Shown here piece by piece: positions 18,193-28,923 of a stretch of DNA of 64,000 nucleotides. Position 1 is the stretch's first letter. The number at the start of each line of letters is the position of its first letter. Under the pieces are notes generated by a model. The model saw only the letters and a list, made by a program, of their open reading frames with translations, was not told where the DNA came from and did no database searches. The translations under genes and the position numbers were made by a program. Source of the DNA: an uncultured Vibrio sp. (lineage in GTDB: Bacteria; Pseudomonadota; Gammaproteobacteria; Enterobacterales; Vibrionaceae); assembly GCF_963675395.1 (NCBI RefSeq), contig NZ_OY776223.1, forward strand, positions 2,480,001 through 2,544,000, read 5' to 3'.

Positions 18193-20661
18193 TTGTCACA
18201 ACTGCCGATTGAATCCGTGATGCCTCAGCTACTTGCGGCGGTCGAAAATCAACATCAGGTCATCCTAAAAGCCGCTCCGGGCGCGGGTAAGTCGACTTAC
18301 TTTCCTCTCCAACTACTTAAGCACCAATTGGTCACTGGCAAAATTATTATGCTGGAGCCAAGACGATTGGCTGCCCGAAATATCGCTCGGTATTTGTCTG
18401 AACAACTAGGGGAGCGAGTTGGACAGAGAGTTGGTTATCGTGTTCGCGGCGAGACAAAGGTAAGCGCTGCAACGCAACTGGAGATTGTGACAGAAGGGAT
18501 CATGACGCGCATGATCCAAAACGACCCTGAACTGGATGGCGTCGATCTACTAATCTTTGATGAATTTCATGAACGTAGTATTCATGCCGATACCGCATTA
18601 GCATTCAGTTTAGAAGTTCAGGAAGCGCTGCGTGATGATCTCAAGCTGGTGGTGATGTCGGCAACGCTCGATCAAGATGCTTTGCAAGCGTTGCTACCCG
18701 AAGCGAGTTTTATTCAATCAAAAGGGCGCAGTTTTGCTGTTGAAACGCGCTATGCACCGCTAGCCGTTAATGATCATCTTCCTGTTGTCATGGCCAAAAC
18801 GATTGAGAGCTTGATCAATAAAGAATCCGGCTCTTTACTGGCTTTTCTTCCCGGTGTGGCGGCGATTAAGCAGGTTGAAGAACGCTTATCGCATTTGCCA
18901 ACGGAGGTCGAAGTGTGCCCACTATACGGCCAGCTTAGTTTTGCTGAGCAGCAAAAAGCGATCTCTCCGGCGGCAAAGGGTAAACGTAAAGTCGTACTGG
19001 CAACCAACATCGCCGAAACCTCCCTGACGATTGAAGGCATTCGCCTTGTTGTGGATTCTGGTTTAGAGCGTATTGCGCGTTTTGATCTAAAAAATGGCCT
19101 CACCCGTCTTGAGCAGGTACGTATTGCCCAGTCTTCTGCAATTCAGCGTATGGGGCGAGCAGGCCGAATAGAAGAGGGGATTTGTGTCCGTCTCTATTCT
19201 GAAAGTCAGTTCAAACAGCAACCAACGGTGCCACAACCGGAAATTCTGCATTCTGATCTGGCGAGTTTGGTTATGGAGTTAGCGTTCTGGGGCGCGAGCG
19301 ATATTCAGGACCTCAAATGGCTCAATATTCCTTCTCAAGCTGCTATGAATCAGGCCAAACAACTGCTGGTGTCTCTTGAATTGATAAGCGAACAAGGTCA
19401 ATTGACGGCTGATGGTCGGCAGGCGCATGAGCTCGGTGTTGATCCTCGCGCTGCGTCTATGTTGATTAAATCTGCGCAGTACAGCGAAAAAATGCTCAAT
19501 ACGGCGCTGGCAGCGGTCGCCCTTATTGAAGAGCCTGAAAGAAATGTCACCAATATTGCCCATAGCTTGCATCGCTGGGTAACAGGGACACATCCGAAAA
19601 AATCGCTGTTGTTCAAACGCGCTCAATCTTTGGCACACAAACTGGATAGCGAATTTTCCCTTGCTGATGTTGATGAGAGTGCGTTGCCGCTGGTGTTGAG
19701 TCTGGCGTTTCCGGATCGCATTGCACAGCAACGCAGTAATCAATACGGTCGATTCACACTATCGAACGGTCACGGTGCGGAATGTCGCCCCGATGATACC
19801 TTAGGCGCTTGTGAGTATTTAGTGGCGATTGACTTGATGCGTTCACATTCTAATTCGAGTCAAATTCATTTGGCATGTGAATTGGACGTCAACATACTGC
19901 AAACCACGTTCAAGTCACTATTTTCATCTGAAGAACTGGTCGATTGGGATGAAAAAAAAGGGCGTTTAATCGCTGAGCGACAACAAAAACTCGGCCTGCT
20001 GGTAATAGAGCGTGAGTCGTTACCAAGTCCCGGCAAAGAAAAAATGACACAAGCTTTACTCACTTATGTCCGCCGTCAGGGGTTGAGCAGTCTAAACTGG
20101 ACGCCAGCGGCAGAAAGCTTACTCGAACGTATTCGCTGCGCCATTGATTGGTTACCAGAGCAATCTTGGCCAAGTTTTGATAATGAGAGTTTACTCAAAT
20201 CATTGGAAGAATGGCTAGAACCGTATATGGCTTGCGTATCGTCGGTAAAAGAGCTGAATAAGGTCAATTTGACGGAAGCCTTGAATGCCCGTCTAGGCTG
20301 GCCGTTAAATCAGAATCTTGATGAGTGGCTACCAGGGTACTATCAGCTACCTACGGGAACAAAAAAACGCATTCGATATCAATACGGTCATGAGCCTGTG
20401 TTATCAGTAAGAATGCAGGAAGTATTTGGAGAGAGTGCGTCGCCAACCGTTGCTTTAGGGCTCAAACCTTTGGTGCTTGAGTTACTTTCTCCGGCGCAGC
20501 GTCCACTGCAAGTGACTAGCGACCTCGCTGCGTTTTGGAAAGGCAGTTATAAAGACGTGCAAAAAGAGATGAAAGGGCGCTACCCAAAACACAGGTGGCC
20601 TGATGACCCCGCAAACCATGTAGCGACAACGAAAACAAAAAGACAATTAAACAATGACTAA
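18193..20661 (+). CDS. hrpB: ATP-dependent helicase HrpB (DEAH box)
   Basis: This 822-residue DEAH-family RNA helicase homologue carries the motifs KAAPGAGKSTYFPLQLL (Walker A), MLEPRRLAARNIA (Ia), LLIFDEFHERSIH (II, here Asp-Glu-Phe-His), VVMSATLD (III), NIAETSLTIEG (V) and QRMGRAGR (VI), then the HrpB-specific C-terminal region. The start is TTG 18193, supported by AAGG at 18181-18184 and alignment to SQLPIESV at the family N-terminus; no ATG fits. Its 3' end overlaps mrcB by eight bases. The cellular role of bacterial HrpB is not well defined. Confidence 0.92.
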   Translation: MSQLPIESVMPQLLAAVENQHQVILKAAPGAGKSTYFPLQLLKHQLVTGKIIMLEPRRLAARNIARYLSEQLGERVGQRVGYRVRGETKVSAATQLEIVTEGIMTRMIQNDPELDGVDLLIFDEFHERSIHADTALAFSLEVQEALRDDLKLVVMSATLDQDALQALLPEASFIQSKGRSFAVETRYAPLAVNDHLPVVMAKTIESLINKESGSLLAFLPGVAAIKQVEERLSHLPTEVEVCPLYGQLSFAEQQKAISPAAKGKRKVVLATNIAETSLTIEGIRLVVDSGLERIARFDLKNGLTRLEQVRIAQSSAIQRMGRAGRIEEGICVRLYSESQFKQQPTVPQPEILHSDLASLVMELAFWGASDIQDLKWLNIPSQAAMNQAKQLLVSLELISEQGQLTADGRQAHELGVDPRAASMLIKSAQYSEKMLNTALAAVALIEEPERNVTNIAHSLHRWVTGTHPKKSLLFKRAQSLAHKLDSEFSLADVDESALPLVLSLAFPDRIAQQRSNQYGRFTLSNGHGAECRPDDTLGACEYLVAIDLMRSHSNSSQIHLACELDVNILQTTFKSLFSSEELVDWDEKKGRLIAERQQKLGLLVIERESLPSPGKEKMTQALLTYVRRQGLSSLNWTPAAESLLERIRCAIDWLPEQSWPSFDNESLLKSLEEWLEPYMACVSSVKELNKVNLTEALNARLGWPLNQNLDEWLPGYYQLPTGTKKRIRYQYGHEPVLSVRMQEVFGESASPTVALGLKPLVLELLSPAQRPLQVTSDLAAFWKGSYKDVQKEMKGRYPKHRWPDDPANHVATTKTKRQLNND

Positions 20662-23026
20662 CAGTAAAAAGCCAAGCACAAAAAAAGCGCCTGCGAAGAA
20701 AAAAACAGCAGTGAAAAATACGGCAACACGTGCCAAACGTGCCTCGGGTAAGAAGCCGGAGAGCGGGAAGCGTTCGTGGCTCAAAACGTTGTGGTCGTTT
20801 GGCTGGAAAGCGAGTATTGCGCTGGCTGCAGTATTATTGTTTATCGGGATTTATTTAGATAGCGTGGTCAAAGAGCGCTTTGATGGTCAGTTATTTGAAC
20901 TGCCGACCGTTGTTTACGCACGAATCCTGAATTTGAGCCCGGGTGAAAATATCTCCATCAAAGAGTTGCGTAACGAACTGGATGTACTCAACTATCGAAA
21001 GGTGAGCGCGCCGCGTTATCCGGGTGAATATTCGTCGTCTTCTACTCGCATCGAATTAATTCGTCGTCCATTTGAATTCGCCGATGGCCCTGAGCCAGAT
21101 CGCCACGTGATGTTGCATTTCTCTGACGGCGGCTTACAACGGATTCAGTCTTTAGAATCTAGAGGGGAACTTGGTTATTTGCGTCTTGAACCTAAGATGC
21201 TGGGCATGCTGGAGAAAGATCAGGACGAGCAACGACTGTTTTTACGCCGAGACCAGTTCCCGGAAATTTTGGTTGATGCGCTGCTGGCTACTGAAGATCG
21301 AAACTTTTATCAACATGACGGTGTTTCTCCACTGGCAATCGGGCGTGCGCTGGTTGCTAATATTAAGGCAGGCCGCACGGTTCAGGGCGGCAGTACACTG
21401 ACTCAGCAGTTGGCGAAAAATCTGTTTTTAACCCGAGACAAAACATTGTGGCGTAAGTTACGAGAAGCCTACATTGCGTTGATTCTGGATTATCGCTACA
21501 GCAAAGATCGTATTCTGGAAGCGTACTTAAACGAAGTGTATTTAGGACAAAGTGGTGGTGAAGCGATCCATGGTTTTGGTTTAGCCTCGCGTTACTACTT
21601 TGGTCAGCCGATCAGCGAGCTACGTGTCGATCAACTTGCCATGTTAGTCGGTATGGTTAAAGGGCCGTCGTATTACAACCCGATTCGCTATCCAGAGCGT
21701 ACCAAAGATCGCCGTGATTTGGTGCTACGCCTGTTGATGCAGCAAAATCTACTGACGGCTCAGGAATATGATCAAGCGGCCAGTCGTCCGCTTGATACGC
21801 AAAGCAATCCTCGTATTGCCAGCCGTCAGCCCGCATACTTCCAACAATTAAACATCGAACTAAAAGAAAAGGTCGGCGAACGTTTTAAGGCGGAAACGGG
21901 GTTAAGAGTCTTCACCTCACTTGATCCGGTATCGCAAAGCAAGATGGAAAAGGCCATTGCGAAAAAGATCCCAGAGTTGGCGAAGCGAGGTGGCAAAGAG
22001 CTGGAAGCAGCGGCTGTTGCCGTGGATCGCCACAGTGGTGAGATCCGCGCTATGGTCGGCGGGAAGCGAGCGGGGTATGACGGTTTTAATCGTGCTCTTA
22101 ATGCGAGCCGTCCTATCGGGTCTTTGGTGAAGCCCGCTATTTATCTGACAGCTCTGGAGCAACCGGAAAAATACAACCTGGGTACAACGCTGCATGATAC
22201 GCCGTTAAGCCTGAAAGGCAGTGAAGGTACGGTTTGGACACCGCGCAACTACGACCGTAAATATCGTGGCGATGTTCCACTCTTCATTGCGTTAGCGAAG
22301 TCGCTTAATGTACCAACCGTGCGTTTGGGTATGGAGCTTGGTATACCTGAGGTGACTGGTACCTTAGAGCGTTTGGGCGTAAGCAAAGACGAAATTCGTC
22401 CGGTGCCTGCCATGTTCCTTGGCGCGTTTTCATTGACGCCACTTGAGGTGGCTCAGATGTATCAGACGTTGACCAACTCAGGCAAACGAGCAAGGTTAAC
22501 CGCACTTCGCTCGGTGATAGACATGGAAGGGAATGTGCTGTACCAATCGCTTCCTCGTTCGTCTCGTGAGGTGGATGAACAAGCTGCTTGGCTAACCACG
22601 TACGCAATGAAACAAGGTGTTGCTCAGGGAACGGGCCGCTATTTGCAGAACCAATTTGCTTGGGCTGCTTTGGCTGGTAAAACAGGCACCAGTAATGACA
22701 CTCGCGACAGCTGGTTTGTGGGAGTGGATGGCAGAGAAGTGACGACTATCTGGCTTGGCCGTGACGACAATAAACCAATCAACTTAACAGGAGCGAGTGG
22801 TGCTCTACGTGTGTACGCCGAATATTTGTCTCAGCGTATTCCTGAACGTTTAGCATTACCCTGGCCTCGAGAAGTGACGACACTGGGATTCAAACAAACC
22901 ACCGAAGGTGGGTTGGAAATGAATTGCCGTAGTGAATATAAACTTCCAGTCTGGGATAAAACAGGTCAGGTAAAGCAGCAGTGTGAGAAAAAATCTAACT
23001 GGCTTAATGATTTATTTAACTGGTAG
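20654..23026 (+). CDS. mrcB: Penicillin-binding protein 1B (bifunctional transglycosylase/transpeptidase)
   Basis: This 790-residue class A penicillin-binding protein polymerises and crosslinks peptidoglycan. A Lys-rich cytoplasmic tail (residues 1-50) and one membrane anchor (about 53-72) precede the UB2H region, the GT51 domain with catalytic Glu214 (LLATEDRNFYQHDG), and the transpeptidase domain with Ser490 of SLVK, the SLN motif (AKSLNVPTVR) and KTGTSND. It starts within the 3' end of hrpB and has no clear ribosome site, so coupling to hrpB translation is likely. In V. cholerae PBP1B depends on the lipoprotein activator LpoB, which is not encoded here. Confidence 0.95.
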   Translation: MTNSKKPSTKKAPAKKKTAVKNTATRAKRASGKKPESGKRSWLKTLWSFGWKASIALAAVLLFIGIYLDSVVKERFDGQLFELPTVVYARILNLSPGENISIKELRNELDVLNYRKVSAPRYPGEYSSSSTRIELIRRPFEFADGPEPDRHVMLHFSDGGLQRIQSLESRGELGYLRLEPKMLGMLEKDQDEQRLFLRRDQFPEILVDALLATEDRNFYQHDGVSPLAIGRALVANIKAGRTVQGGSTLTQQLAKNLFLTRDKTLWRKLREAYIALILDYRYSKDRILEAYLNEVYLGQSGGEAIHGFGLASRYYFGQPISELRVDQLAMLVGMVKGPSYYNPIRYPERTKDRRDLVLRLLMQQNLLTAQEYDQAASRPLDTQSNPRIASRQPAYFQQLNIELKEKVGERFKAETGLRVFTSLDPVSQSKMEKAIAKKIPELAKRGGKELEAAAVAVDRHSGEIRAMVGGKRAGYDGFNRALNASRPIGSLVKPAIYLTALEQPEKYNLGTTLHDTPLSLKGSEGTVWTPRNYDRKYRGDVPLFIALAKSLNVPTVRLGMELGIPEVTGTLERLGVSKDEIRPVPAMFLGAFSLTPLEVAQMYQTLTNSGKRARLTALRSVIDMEGNVLYQSLPRSSREVDEQAAWLTTYAMKQGVAQGTGRYLQNQFAWAALAGKTGTSNDTRDSWFVGVDGREVTTIWLGRDDNKPINLTGASGALRVYAEYLSQRIPERLALPWPREVTTLGFKQTTEGGLEMNCRSEYKLPVWDKTGQVKQQCEKKSNWLNDLFNW

Positions 23027-23161
23027 TGTCGCTAAACTGCATGTATAAACTTGTTTCACTGGCCAATTCTTAGTACATATTAGATCAAAAGCTGGGAAGC
23101 GAGGCTCACCACCATTGCCAGCATGCTTCCTGCAGCCAGAGATTCGATAAAGGAAAAGTGA

Positions 23162-25480
23162 ATGTTCAAAAAGTTGTCATTTAGCCCGTTAACTCGCTAC
23201 TTCGCGCTTTGGCTGAGCTTCTTTTTGATCACTATGCCTTCGGTTTCCTGGGCTCAGGAAGAGGCTTCTGCATCGCGTCCTAAAATCGCTGTGGTTCTAG
23301 CGGGTGGTGGTGCAAAAGGTGCCGCACATATAGGCGTGTTGAAAGCACTTGAAGAGATGCAAATTCCGGTCGACATCATCACTGGCACGAGCATGGGCGC
23401 GTACGTTGGCGGCTTGTATGCCACTGGTATGAGCGCCGATGAGATTGAGAGCTTTATCTACACCATAGATTGGAACGGCGGTTATCGAGACCGTGTAGAC
23501 CGAAGTCAGCGTCGAGTTCGCGATAAAGAGTACGAAGATCGTTACCAGATTTACACCGACCTTGGCCTGAGGTTGACTGAGGTTAGGGCACCAACTGGTG
23601 TGGTGCAAGGGCAAAATATGCTACGTATTCTGCGTGAAACCACCGGTAACCTGGGACGATTTGATTCTTTTGATGAACTGGCTATCCCATATCGCTCTGT
23701 CGCGACTGACATTTTAGAGCTTGAAGAAGTCGTCATTGGTAATGGTTATCTAAGTGATGCGATGATGGCGAGTATGTCTGTGCCAGGCGCGCTTCCTCCT
23801 TATCAGTTAAATGGTCATATGCTGGTTGATGGCGGTGTGGTGAATAACATGCCAGTTGATGTCGCTCGTGCGATGGGCGCGGATGTGGTTATCGCCGTGG
23901 ATATCAGCACCGATTACAAAACCAAAGAAGACTTTACCGGGCTGTTTACCGTCGCTGATCAGCTTTCCAATTATCTTGTGCGTCGCAGTACCCAAGAGCA
24001 AGTCGAAGCACTGCAGGAACAAGATATCTACATTCGTCCCAATGTTGGCCAAATGGAAACCGTTGAGTTCGATAAGATGCCTTCGGCGTTTCAGTCAGGA
24101 TATGAAATCACTAAAACGTTGGCGCCGAAATTAAAAGGTTTGAGTCTATCCAGTGCGGATTACCAAGGTTACATTGACCGTAAACAAGCAGCTCGTAAAA
24201 CTTTAGTCCATGGTGATGATCGCGTGGTTGATGACGTCGTGATCATCAATAACACCCACTACAGTGATGTGCTGTTGACCAACCGTCTGCATTTAGAGAC
24301 GGGGCGGACAATCCCAACGCAAGAAATAGAAAAAGCGGTTGAAAACCTATATGCGCTTGATCGTTTTGAACTGATCACTTACCACTTTGAAGAAGAAAAT
24401 GGCTCCTCGCGATTAGTTTTTACCGTCAACGAAAAGTCATGGGGCCCCAATTACCTCAACTTTCGATTTTTCCTCGAAGATGATTTTGATACTGACAGCC
24501 AGTATGGCATTGGATTGTCGACCAACTTTACCAACCTAAACTCCCATGGTGCAGAACTGGCATTTAATGTCGAAATGGGAACGGATAAGCTGATTGAAGC
24601 TGAACTGTACTCGCCAGTTATGTCCAGCCAGCAGCTTTTCGTGTCCGGACGACTGGCTTACAGTAACGAGAGTAGAAACTTACCGCTGAGTGACTTCCAA
24701 AACCCAGATATTAGTGCCGTCGATGATTTCCTACCTGTGTCGTACAGCGATTTTACATCAGAGCTTTCTATTGGTCTTCAACCTACGTTATGGCAAGAAT
24801 TACGGATGGGAGCCCGATACTCAACAGGCAGCATTGAACTTTCTACATTGGCATCGGCGGGTAATCTGGATTTCGACCGGCTCGGCGTATTTGCGAGTTA
24901 TCGTTTAGACACGCTTGATGACTTTGCTTTCCCTACTCATGGCCTATTGGTTGACTTGGAATATTTGGTTTCTCATGACAAAAGCCCTGAAGGTGATAAC
25001 TTCTTGGAGTCTGAGTCGTCAGTGGAAGATACGGTGTATGAAATCTCTGCCCGATTCAAAGGCGCTGTGAGCCATCTGCGTCATACTTTAGTCGGACATG
25101 CGGAATACAGTTTTGTTGAGAGCAAAAACTCCACCATCCCACTCGATCCGCGAGAGTTAGGCGGCTTTTTAAACCTTTCGGGCATCCCAAGAAACAGTCT
25201 GATTGGGCAGGATTTATTCTTTAGTAGCCTAGTCTACCGCTATAAATGGTTCGATAATGACTTCGGATTGTTTGAAGCTCCGGTATATATAGGGGCCTCA
25301 CTGGAGTATGGTGGTGTATGGTCGGATAACGATCTCTCTTTAAGTGAGGCGCCGCTGTATAATGCTGGCTCAGTATTCTTTGGCGTCGATTCCCCAATCG
25401 GGCCTATAATGTTGTCTTACGGTCGTACAGAGCAGAACTTGGAGGCTGTGTACTTGATCGTAGGAACCTCGTTTAATTAA
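23162..25480 (+). CDS. Patatin-like phospholipase with POTRA and outer-membrane barrel (type Vd autotransporter)
   Basis: This 772-residue protein has a signal peptide (residues 1-31, cut near SWA-QEE), a patatin lipase domain with oxyanion loop LAGGGAKGAAHIG, nucleophile Ser77 in GTSMG and Asp223 in the DGG motif, then a POTRA-like region (about 355-430; RLHLETGRTIPTQEIEKA) and a C-terminal 16-strand-type barrel ending in phenylalanine-asparagine (VGTSFN). This order matches PlpD of Pseudomonas aeruginosa, the founder of type Vd secretion, where the lipase is exported by its own barrel. It is a stand-alone gene with 135 bases of upstream sequence. Confidence 0.88.
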   Translation: MFKKLSFSPLTRYFALWLSFFLITMPSVSWAQEEASASRPKIAVVLAGGGAKGAAHIGVLKALEEMQIPVDIITGTSMGAYVGGLYATGMSADEIESFIYTIDWNGGYRDRVDRSQRRVRDKEYEDRYQIYTDLGLRLTEVRAPTGVVQGQNMLRILRETTGNLGRFDSFDELAIPYRSVATDILELEEVVIGNGYLSDAMMASMSVPGALPPYQLNGHMLVDGGVVNNMPVDVARAMGADVVIAVDISTDYKTKEDFTGLFTVADQLSNYLVRRSTQEQVEALQEQDIYIRPNVGQMETVEFDKMPSAFQSGYEITKTLAPKLKGLSLSSADYQGYIDRKQAARKTLVHGDDRVVDDVVIINNTHYSDVLLTNRLHLETGRTIPTQEIEKAVENLYALDRFELITYHFEEENGSSRLVFTVNEKSWGPNYLNFRFFLEDDFDTDSQYGIGLSTNFTNLNSHGAELAFNVEMGTDKLIEAELYSPVMSSQQLFVSGRLAYSNESRNLPLSDFQNPDISAVDDFLPVSYSDFTSELSIGLQPTLWQELRMGARYSTGSIELSTLASAGNLDFDRLGVFASYRLDTLDDFAFPTHGLLVDLEYLVSHDKSPEGDNFLESESSVEDTVYEISARFKGAVSHLRHTLVGHAEYSFVESKNSTIPLDPRELGGFLNLSGIPRNSLIGQDLFFSSLVYRYKWFDNDFGLFEAPVYIGASLEYGGVWSDNDLSLSEAPLYNAGSVFFGVDSPIGPIMLSYGRTEQNLEAVYLIVGTSFN

Positions 25481-25689
25481 TTGGGGCAAGAAAGCATAAC
25501 CTAAGCATATTTGTTCAAAATTAGCAGAACTTTAGTCGTAAGTTGCTATGTTGGTCAAAATGATTAGATTTTAATTGAAGGTTAAATTTGCTATTCTTTG
25601 GCCCACAGTTTGGCCTCTACGGCGCTGTTTCTCAATCATAATTGAATGAAAACAAGGGCAATGGAGAGCCAAGTTTCCAAGGATGTTCA

Positions 25690-25723
25690 CTCCTTTACTT
25701 TAACAATAGTAATAATAAAGGAG
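25690..25723 (+). promoter_or_regulatory. Hairpin covering the acnB leader ribosome site
   Basis: CTCCTTTA (25690-25697) is the exact complement of TAAAGGAG (25716-25723), with an 18-base loop. The right arm contains the near-perfect Shine-Dalgarno AAGGAGG (25718-25724) that serves the short leader ORF. If it forms, the stem would block ribosome entry ahead of acnB. Confidence 0.5.
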
Positions 25724-25731
25724 GAACCGCA

Positions 25732-25755
25732 ATGAGAGGAAAAAGTCGTGCTTGA
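25732..25755 (+). CDS. Seven-codon leader ORF overlapping the acnB start
   Basis: ATG at 25732 lies seven bases after AAGGAGG, the best ribosome site in the region, and encodes MRGKSRA before TGA. The ORF overlaps the first codons of acnB (GTG 25748) in another frame, so ribosomes finishing it would sit on the acnB start. It may be a coupling or regulatory peptide, or a fortuitous ORF. Confidence 0.45.
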   Translation: MRGKSRA

Positions 25756-28345
25756 AGCCTACCGTAAACACGTCGAAGAGCGTGCTGCCGAAGGAGTTGT
25801 ACCTAAACCACTAGACGCCGAGCAAGTTGCAGGCCTTGTGGAGCTTCTTAAAAATCCCCCTCAAGGTGAAGAAGAATTCCTTCTTGACCTACTAGAGAAC
25901 CGTATTCCACCAGGTGTTGATGAAGCCGCATATGTAAAAGCTGGTTTTCTGACCGCAGTAACAAAAGGTGAAGTATCTTCTCCGCTAGTAAGCCGTGAAA
26001 AAGCGGCGCAGTTACTAGGTACGATGCAAGGTGGTTACAACATCGAGCCACTCGTTGATCTACTGGACGACGATGTTCTAGCTCCAATCGCAGCAAAAGC
26101 GCTGTCTCACACACTGCTTATGTTTGATGCTTTCTACGATGTAGAAGAGAAAGCGAAAGCAGGCAACGCGTTTGCACAACAAGTTCTACAATCTTGGGCT
26201 GACGCGGAATGGTTCCAGTCTAAGCCTGAGCTGCAAGAAAAAATCACACTGACTGTCTTCAAGGTGACTGGTGAAACAAACACCGATGACCTGTCTCCAG
26301 CACCAGATGCTTGGTCTCGCCCTGATATCCCAGTGCATGCGTTAGCAATGCTGAAGAATGAGCGCGAAGGCATCACTCCAGATCAACCTGGCAGCATCGG
26401 TCCAATCAAACAAATCGAAGAACTGCAATCTAAAGGTCATCAGCTTGTTTACGTTGGTGACGTAGTAGGTACGGGTTCTTCTCGTAAATCGGCAACTAAC
26501 TCTGTGCTTTGGTTCATGGGTGATGATATCCCTAATGTTCCAAACAAACGCGCTGGTGGTTACGTACTAGGCGGCAAGATTGCACCTATCTTCTTCAACA
26601 CAATGGAAGATGCTGGCGCGCTACCAATCGAAGTTGACGTTTCAAAACTGAACATGGGTGACGTTATCGACGTTTACCCATTCGAAGGTAAAGTTTGTAA
26701 CCACGAAACTGGTGAAACACTGGCTGAATTTAAGCTAAAAACAGACGTACTTATCGACGAAGTACGTGCTGGTGGCCGTATCCCACTGATCATCGGTCGT
26801 GGTCTGACTGACAAAGCTCGTCAATCTCTAGGTCTAGAGCCTGCCGAATTCTTCCGTAAGCCAGGTGACGTTGCTGATTCAGGCAAAGGTTACTCGCTTG
26901 CACAGAAGATGGTCGGTAAAGCGTGTGGCGTAGAAGGTGTTCGTCCAGGTACTTACTGTGAGCCTAAGATGACCACTGTTGGTTCTCAGGATACAACTGG
27001 CCCTATGACGCGTGATGAGCTTAAAGATCTTGCGTGTCTTGGCTTCTCTGCAGACCTAGTGATGCAGTCTTTCTGTCACACATCTGCGTACCCTAAACCG
27101 GTTGATGTAAACACTCACCACACACTGCCTGATTTCATCATGAACCGTGGCGGTGTATCACTACGTCCGGGTGACGGTGTTATCCACTCGTGGCTAAACC
27201 GTATGCTTCTGCCTGATACAGTAGGTACAGGTGGTGACTCGCATACTCGTTTCCCACTAGGTATTTCATTCCCTGCAGGTTCTGGTCTGGTTGCATTCGC
27301 AGCGGCTACAGGTGTTATGCCACTGGATATGCCAGAGTCAATCTTGGTTCGCTTCAAAGGTGAAATGCAGCCTGGTATCACGCTACGTGATCTAGTACAT
27401 GCAATCCCTTACTACGGCATCAAGCAAGGTCTGTTGACGGTAGAGAAAGCGGGTAAGATCAACGAATTCTCAGGCCGCGTTCTAGAAATCGAAGGTGTTG
27501 AGCACCTAACGGTTGAGCAAGCATTTGAACTTTCAGATGCGTCTGCAGAGCGTTCAGCAGCAGGTTGTACCGTTAAGCTGTCTCAAGAGTCGATCGAAGA
27601 GTACCTAAACTCGAACATCACTATGCTCAAGTGGATGATCTCTGAAGGTTACGGTGACCGTCGTACTATCGAGCGTCGTATCACTGCGATGCAAGAGTGG
27701 TTGGATAACCCAGAGCTGATGGAAGCGGATGCGGATGCGGAATACGCGCACGTAATCGAGATCGACCTAGCGGAAATCAACGAGCCAATCCTATGTGCGC
27801 CAAATGATCCAGATGATGCTCGTCTACTTTCTGACGTTCAAGGTACACAAATCGACGAAGTCTTCATCGGTTCATGTATGACTAACATCGGTCACTTCCG
27901 CGCTGCAGGTAAACTGCTGGAGCAATGGGGTGGTCAGCTAGATACGCGTCTATGGGTGGCTCCGCCAACTAAGATGGACCGCGATCAGCTAACGGAAGAA
28001 GGTTACTACGGTATCTACGGCCGTGCTGGTGTTCGTATCGAAACTCCGGGATGTTCACTATGTATGGGTAACCAGGCTCGCGTAGCAGACAAAGCAACAG
28101 TAATGTCTACTTCAACGCGTAACTTCCCGAACCGTCTGGGTACAGGCGCGAACGTTTACCTGTCTTCTGCAGAGCTAGCGGCAGTAGGTGCAATCCTAGG
28201 TCGTATCCCAACTAAGGAAGAGTACCTAGAGTACGCAGCGAAGATCAACGCGACAGCCGCTGATACTTACCGCTACCTGAACTTCCATAAGATGGATCAG
28301 TACACCAAGAAAGCAGATACGGTTATCTTCCAAGAGCCAGCTTAA
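25748..28345 (+). CDS. acnB: Aconitate hydratase B
   Basis: This 865-residue TCA-cycle enzyme interconverts citrate and isocitrate through aconitate. Its [4Fe-4S] ligands match E. coli AcnB exactly in position: Cys710 (GSCMTN), Cys769 and Cys772 (GCSLCMGNQ). The N-terminal HEAT-like domain (about 1-160, beginning [20 protein letters not shown]) precedes the swivel domain, the reverse of AcnA order. The start is GTG with its own ribosome site AGAGGA at 25735-25740, nested in an upstream leader ORF. AcnB without its cluster binds mRNAs in E. coli, so autoregulation is possible. A terminator follows. Confidence 0.97.
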   Translation: MLEAYRKHVEERAAEGVVPKPLDAEQVAGLVELLKNPPQGEEEFLLDLLENRIPPGVDEAAYVKAGFLTAVTKGEVSSPLVSREKAAQLLGTMQGGYNIEPLVDLLDDDVLAPIAAKALSHTLLMFDAFYDVEEKAKAGNAFAQQVLQSWADAEWFQSKPELQEKITLTVFKVTGETNTDDLSPAPDAWSRPDIPVHALAMLKNEREGITPDQPGSIGPIKQIEELQSKGHQLVYVGDVVGTGSSRKSATNSVLWFMGDDIPNVPNKRAGGYVLGGKIAPIFFNTMEDAGALPIEVDVSKLNMGDVIDVYPFEGKVCNHETGETLAEFKLKTDVLIDEVRAGGRIPLIIGRGLTDKARQSLGLEPAEFFRKPGDVADSGKGYSLAQKMVGKACGVEGVRPGTYCEPKMTTVGSQDTTGPMTRDELKDLACLGFSADLVMQSFCHTSAYPKPVDVNTHHTLPDFIMNRGGVSLRPGDGVIHSWLNRMLLPDTVGTGGDSHTRFPLGISFPAGSGLVAFAAATGVMPLDMPESILVRFKGEMQPGITLRDLVHAIPYYGIKQGLLTVEKAGKINEFSGRVLEIEGVEHLTVEQAFELSDASAERSAAGCTVKLSQESIEEYLNSNITMLKWMISEGYGDRRTIERRITAMQEWLDNPELMEADADAEYAHVIEIDLAEINEPILCAPNDPDDARLLSDVQGTQIDEVFIGSCMTNIGHFRAAGKLLEQWGGQLDTRLWVAPPTKMDRDQLTEEGYYGIYGRAGVRIETPGCSLCMGNQARVADKATVMSTSTRNFPNRLGTGANVYLSSAELAAVGAILGRIPTKEEYLEYAAKINATAADTYRYLNFHKMDQYTKKADTVIFQEPA

Positions 28346-28364
28346 TAAGCGAAACGCACCAATA

Positions 28365-28393
28365 AAAAGCACCTCGAAAGAGGTGCTTTTTTT
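28365..28393 (+). terminator. acnB terminator
   Basis: An 11-base stem AAAAGCACCTC / GAGGTGCTTTT with a GAAA tetraloop is followed by TTT. Confidence 0.9.
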
Positions 28394-28505
28394 ATGTCTG
28401 ATGTCCGGCTATATAGGACTTTGAGTGCCGGGCCTTTTAGCCATTTTGGAATCCGTGCTTAATTCGTTATACTCCGCACCAAATTGATACGAAAAGGCAA
28501 TCTCG

Positions 28506-28874
28506 ATGGAATTTGAATTCATCCGTAATACGTTGATGGGCGAGTACTACGTAAAATGTAGCATGGGACACGAGATTGTCGGTCGCTGGCTACAAGAAGA
28601 AATTGGTAAAGATCCCGCCAAAATTCATCAAGTTGAAGCGTTGATTGAACAATCTTTTTCTTCACCTTCTCAAGAGCATACTTTAACCGGCACTGAAATC
28701 AGCGTGATAATTCAAGATGATGAGGTATTGGTTCAGGAAAACATCTTGTCACATAGCTATGAGCTGGAACTAGAAAGCGAGTTCGAATTGTATGACAGTG
28801 AAAGCACGGCTAGCTGTGGTCTCGAAGACTTTGTGACTCTTATAGAGCAATGGAAAGATTTTTTGAACATTTAA
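28506..28874 (+). CDS. yacL: YacL family protein (UPF0231)
   Basis: A 122-residue acidic protein beginning MEFEFIRNTLMGEYYVKCSM and ending LEDFVTLIEQWKDFLNI, matching the UPF0231/YacL family found downstream of acnB in many gamma-proteobacteria. There is no signal peptide or membrane segment. The function is unknown. The conserved link to acnB suggests a related role, but nothing in the sequence shows it. Confidence 0.88.
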   Translation: MEFEFIRNTLMGEYYVKCSMGHEIVGRWLQEEIGKDPAKIHQVEALIEQSFSSPSQEHTLTGTEISVIIQDDEVLVQENILSHSYELELESEFELYDSESTASCGLEDFVTLIEQWKDFLNI

Positions 28875-28923
28875 TGCACAGTTTTGGGTAATCAACTGTA
28901 GCTTGCTTTATATTTGGGAGATG

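Noticed and set aside
23040..23161. Hairpin GGAAGC / GCTTCC between mrcB and the patatin gene as a terminator
   Set aside because: The stem is only six bases with a long loop and no T tract.
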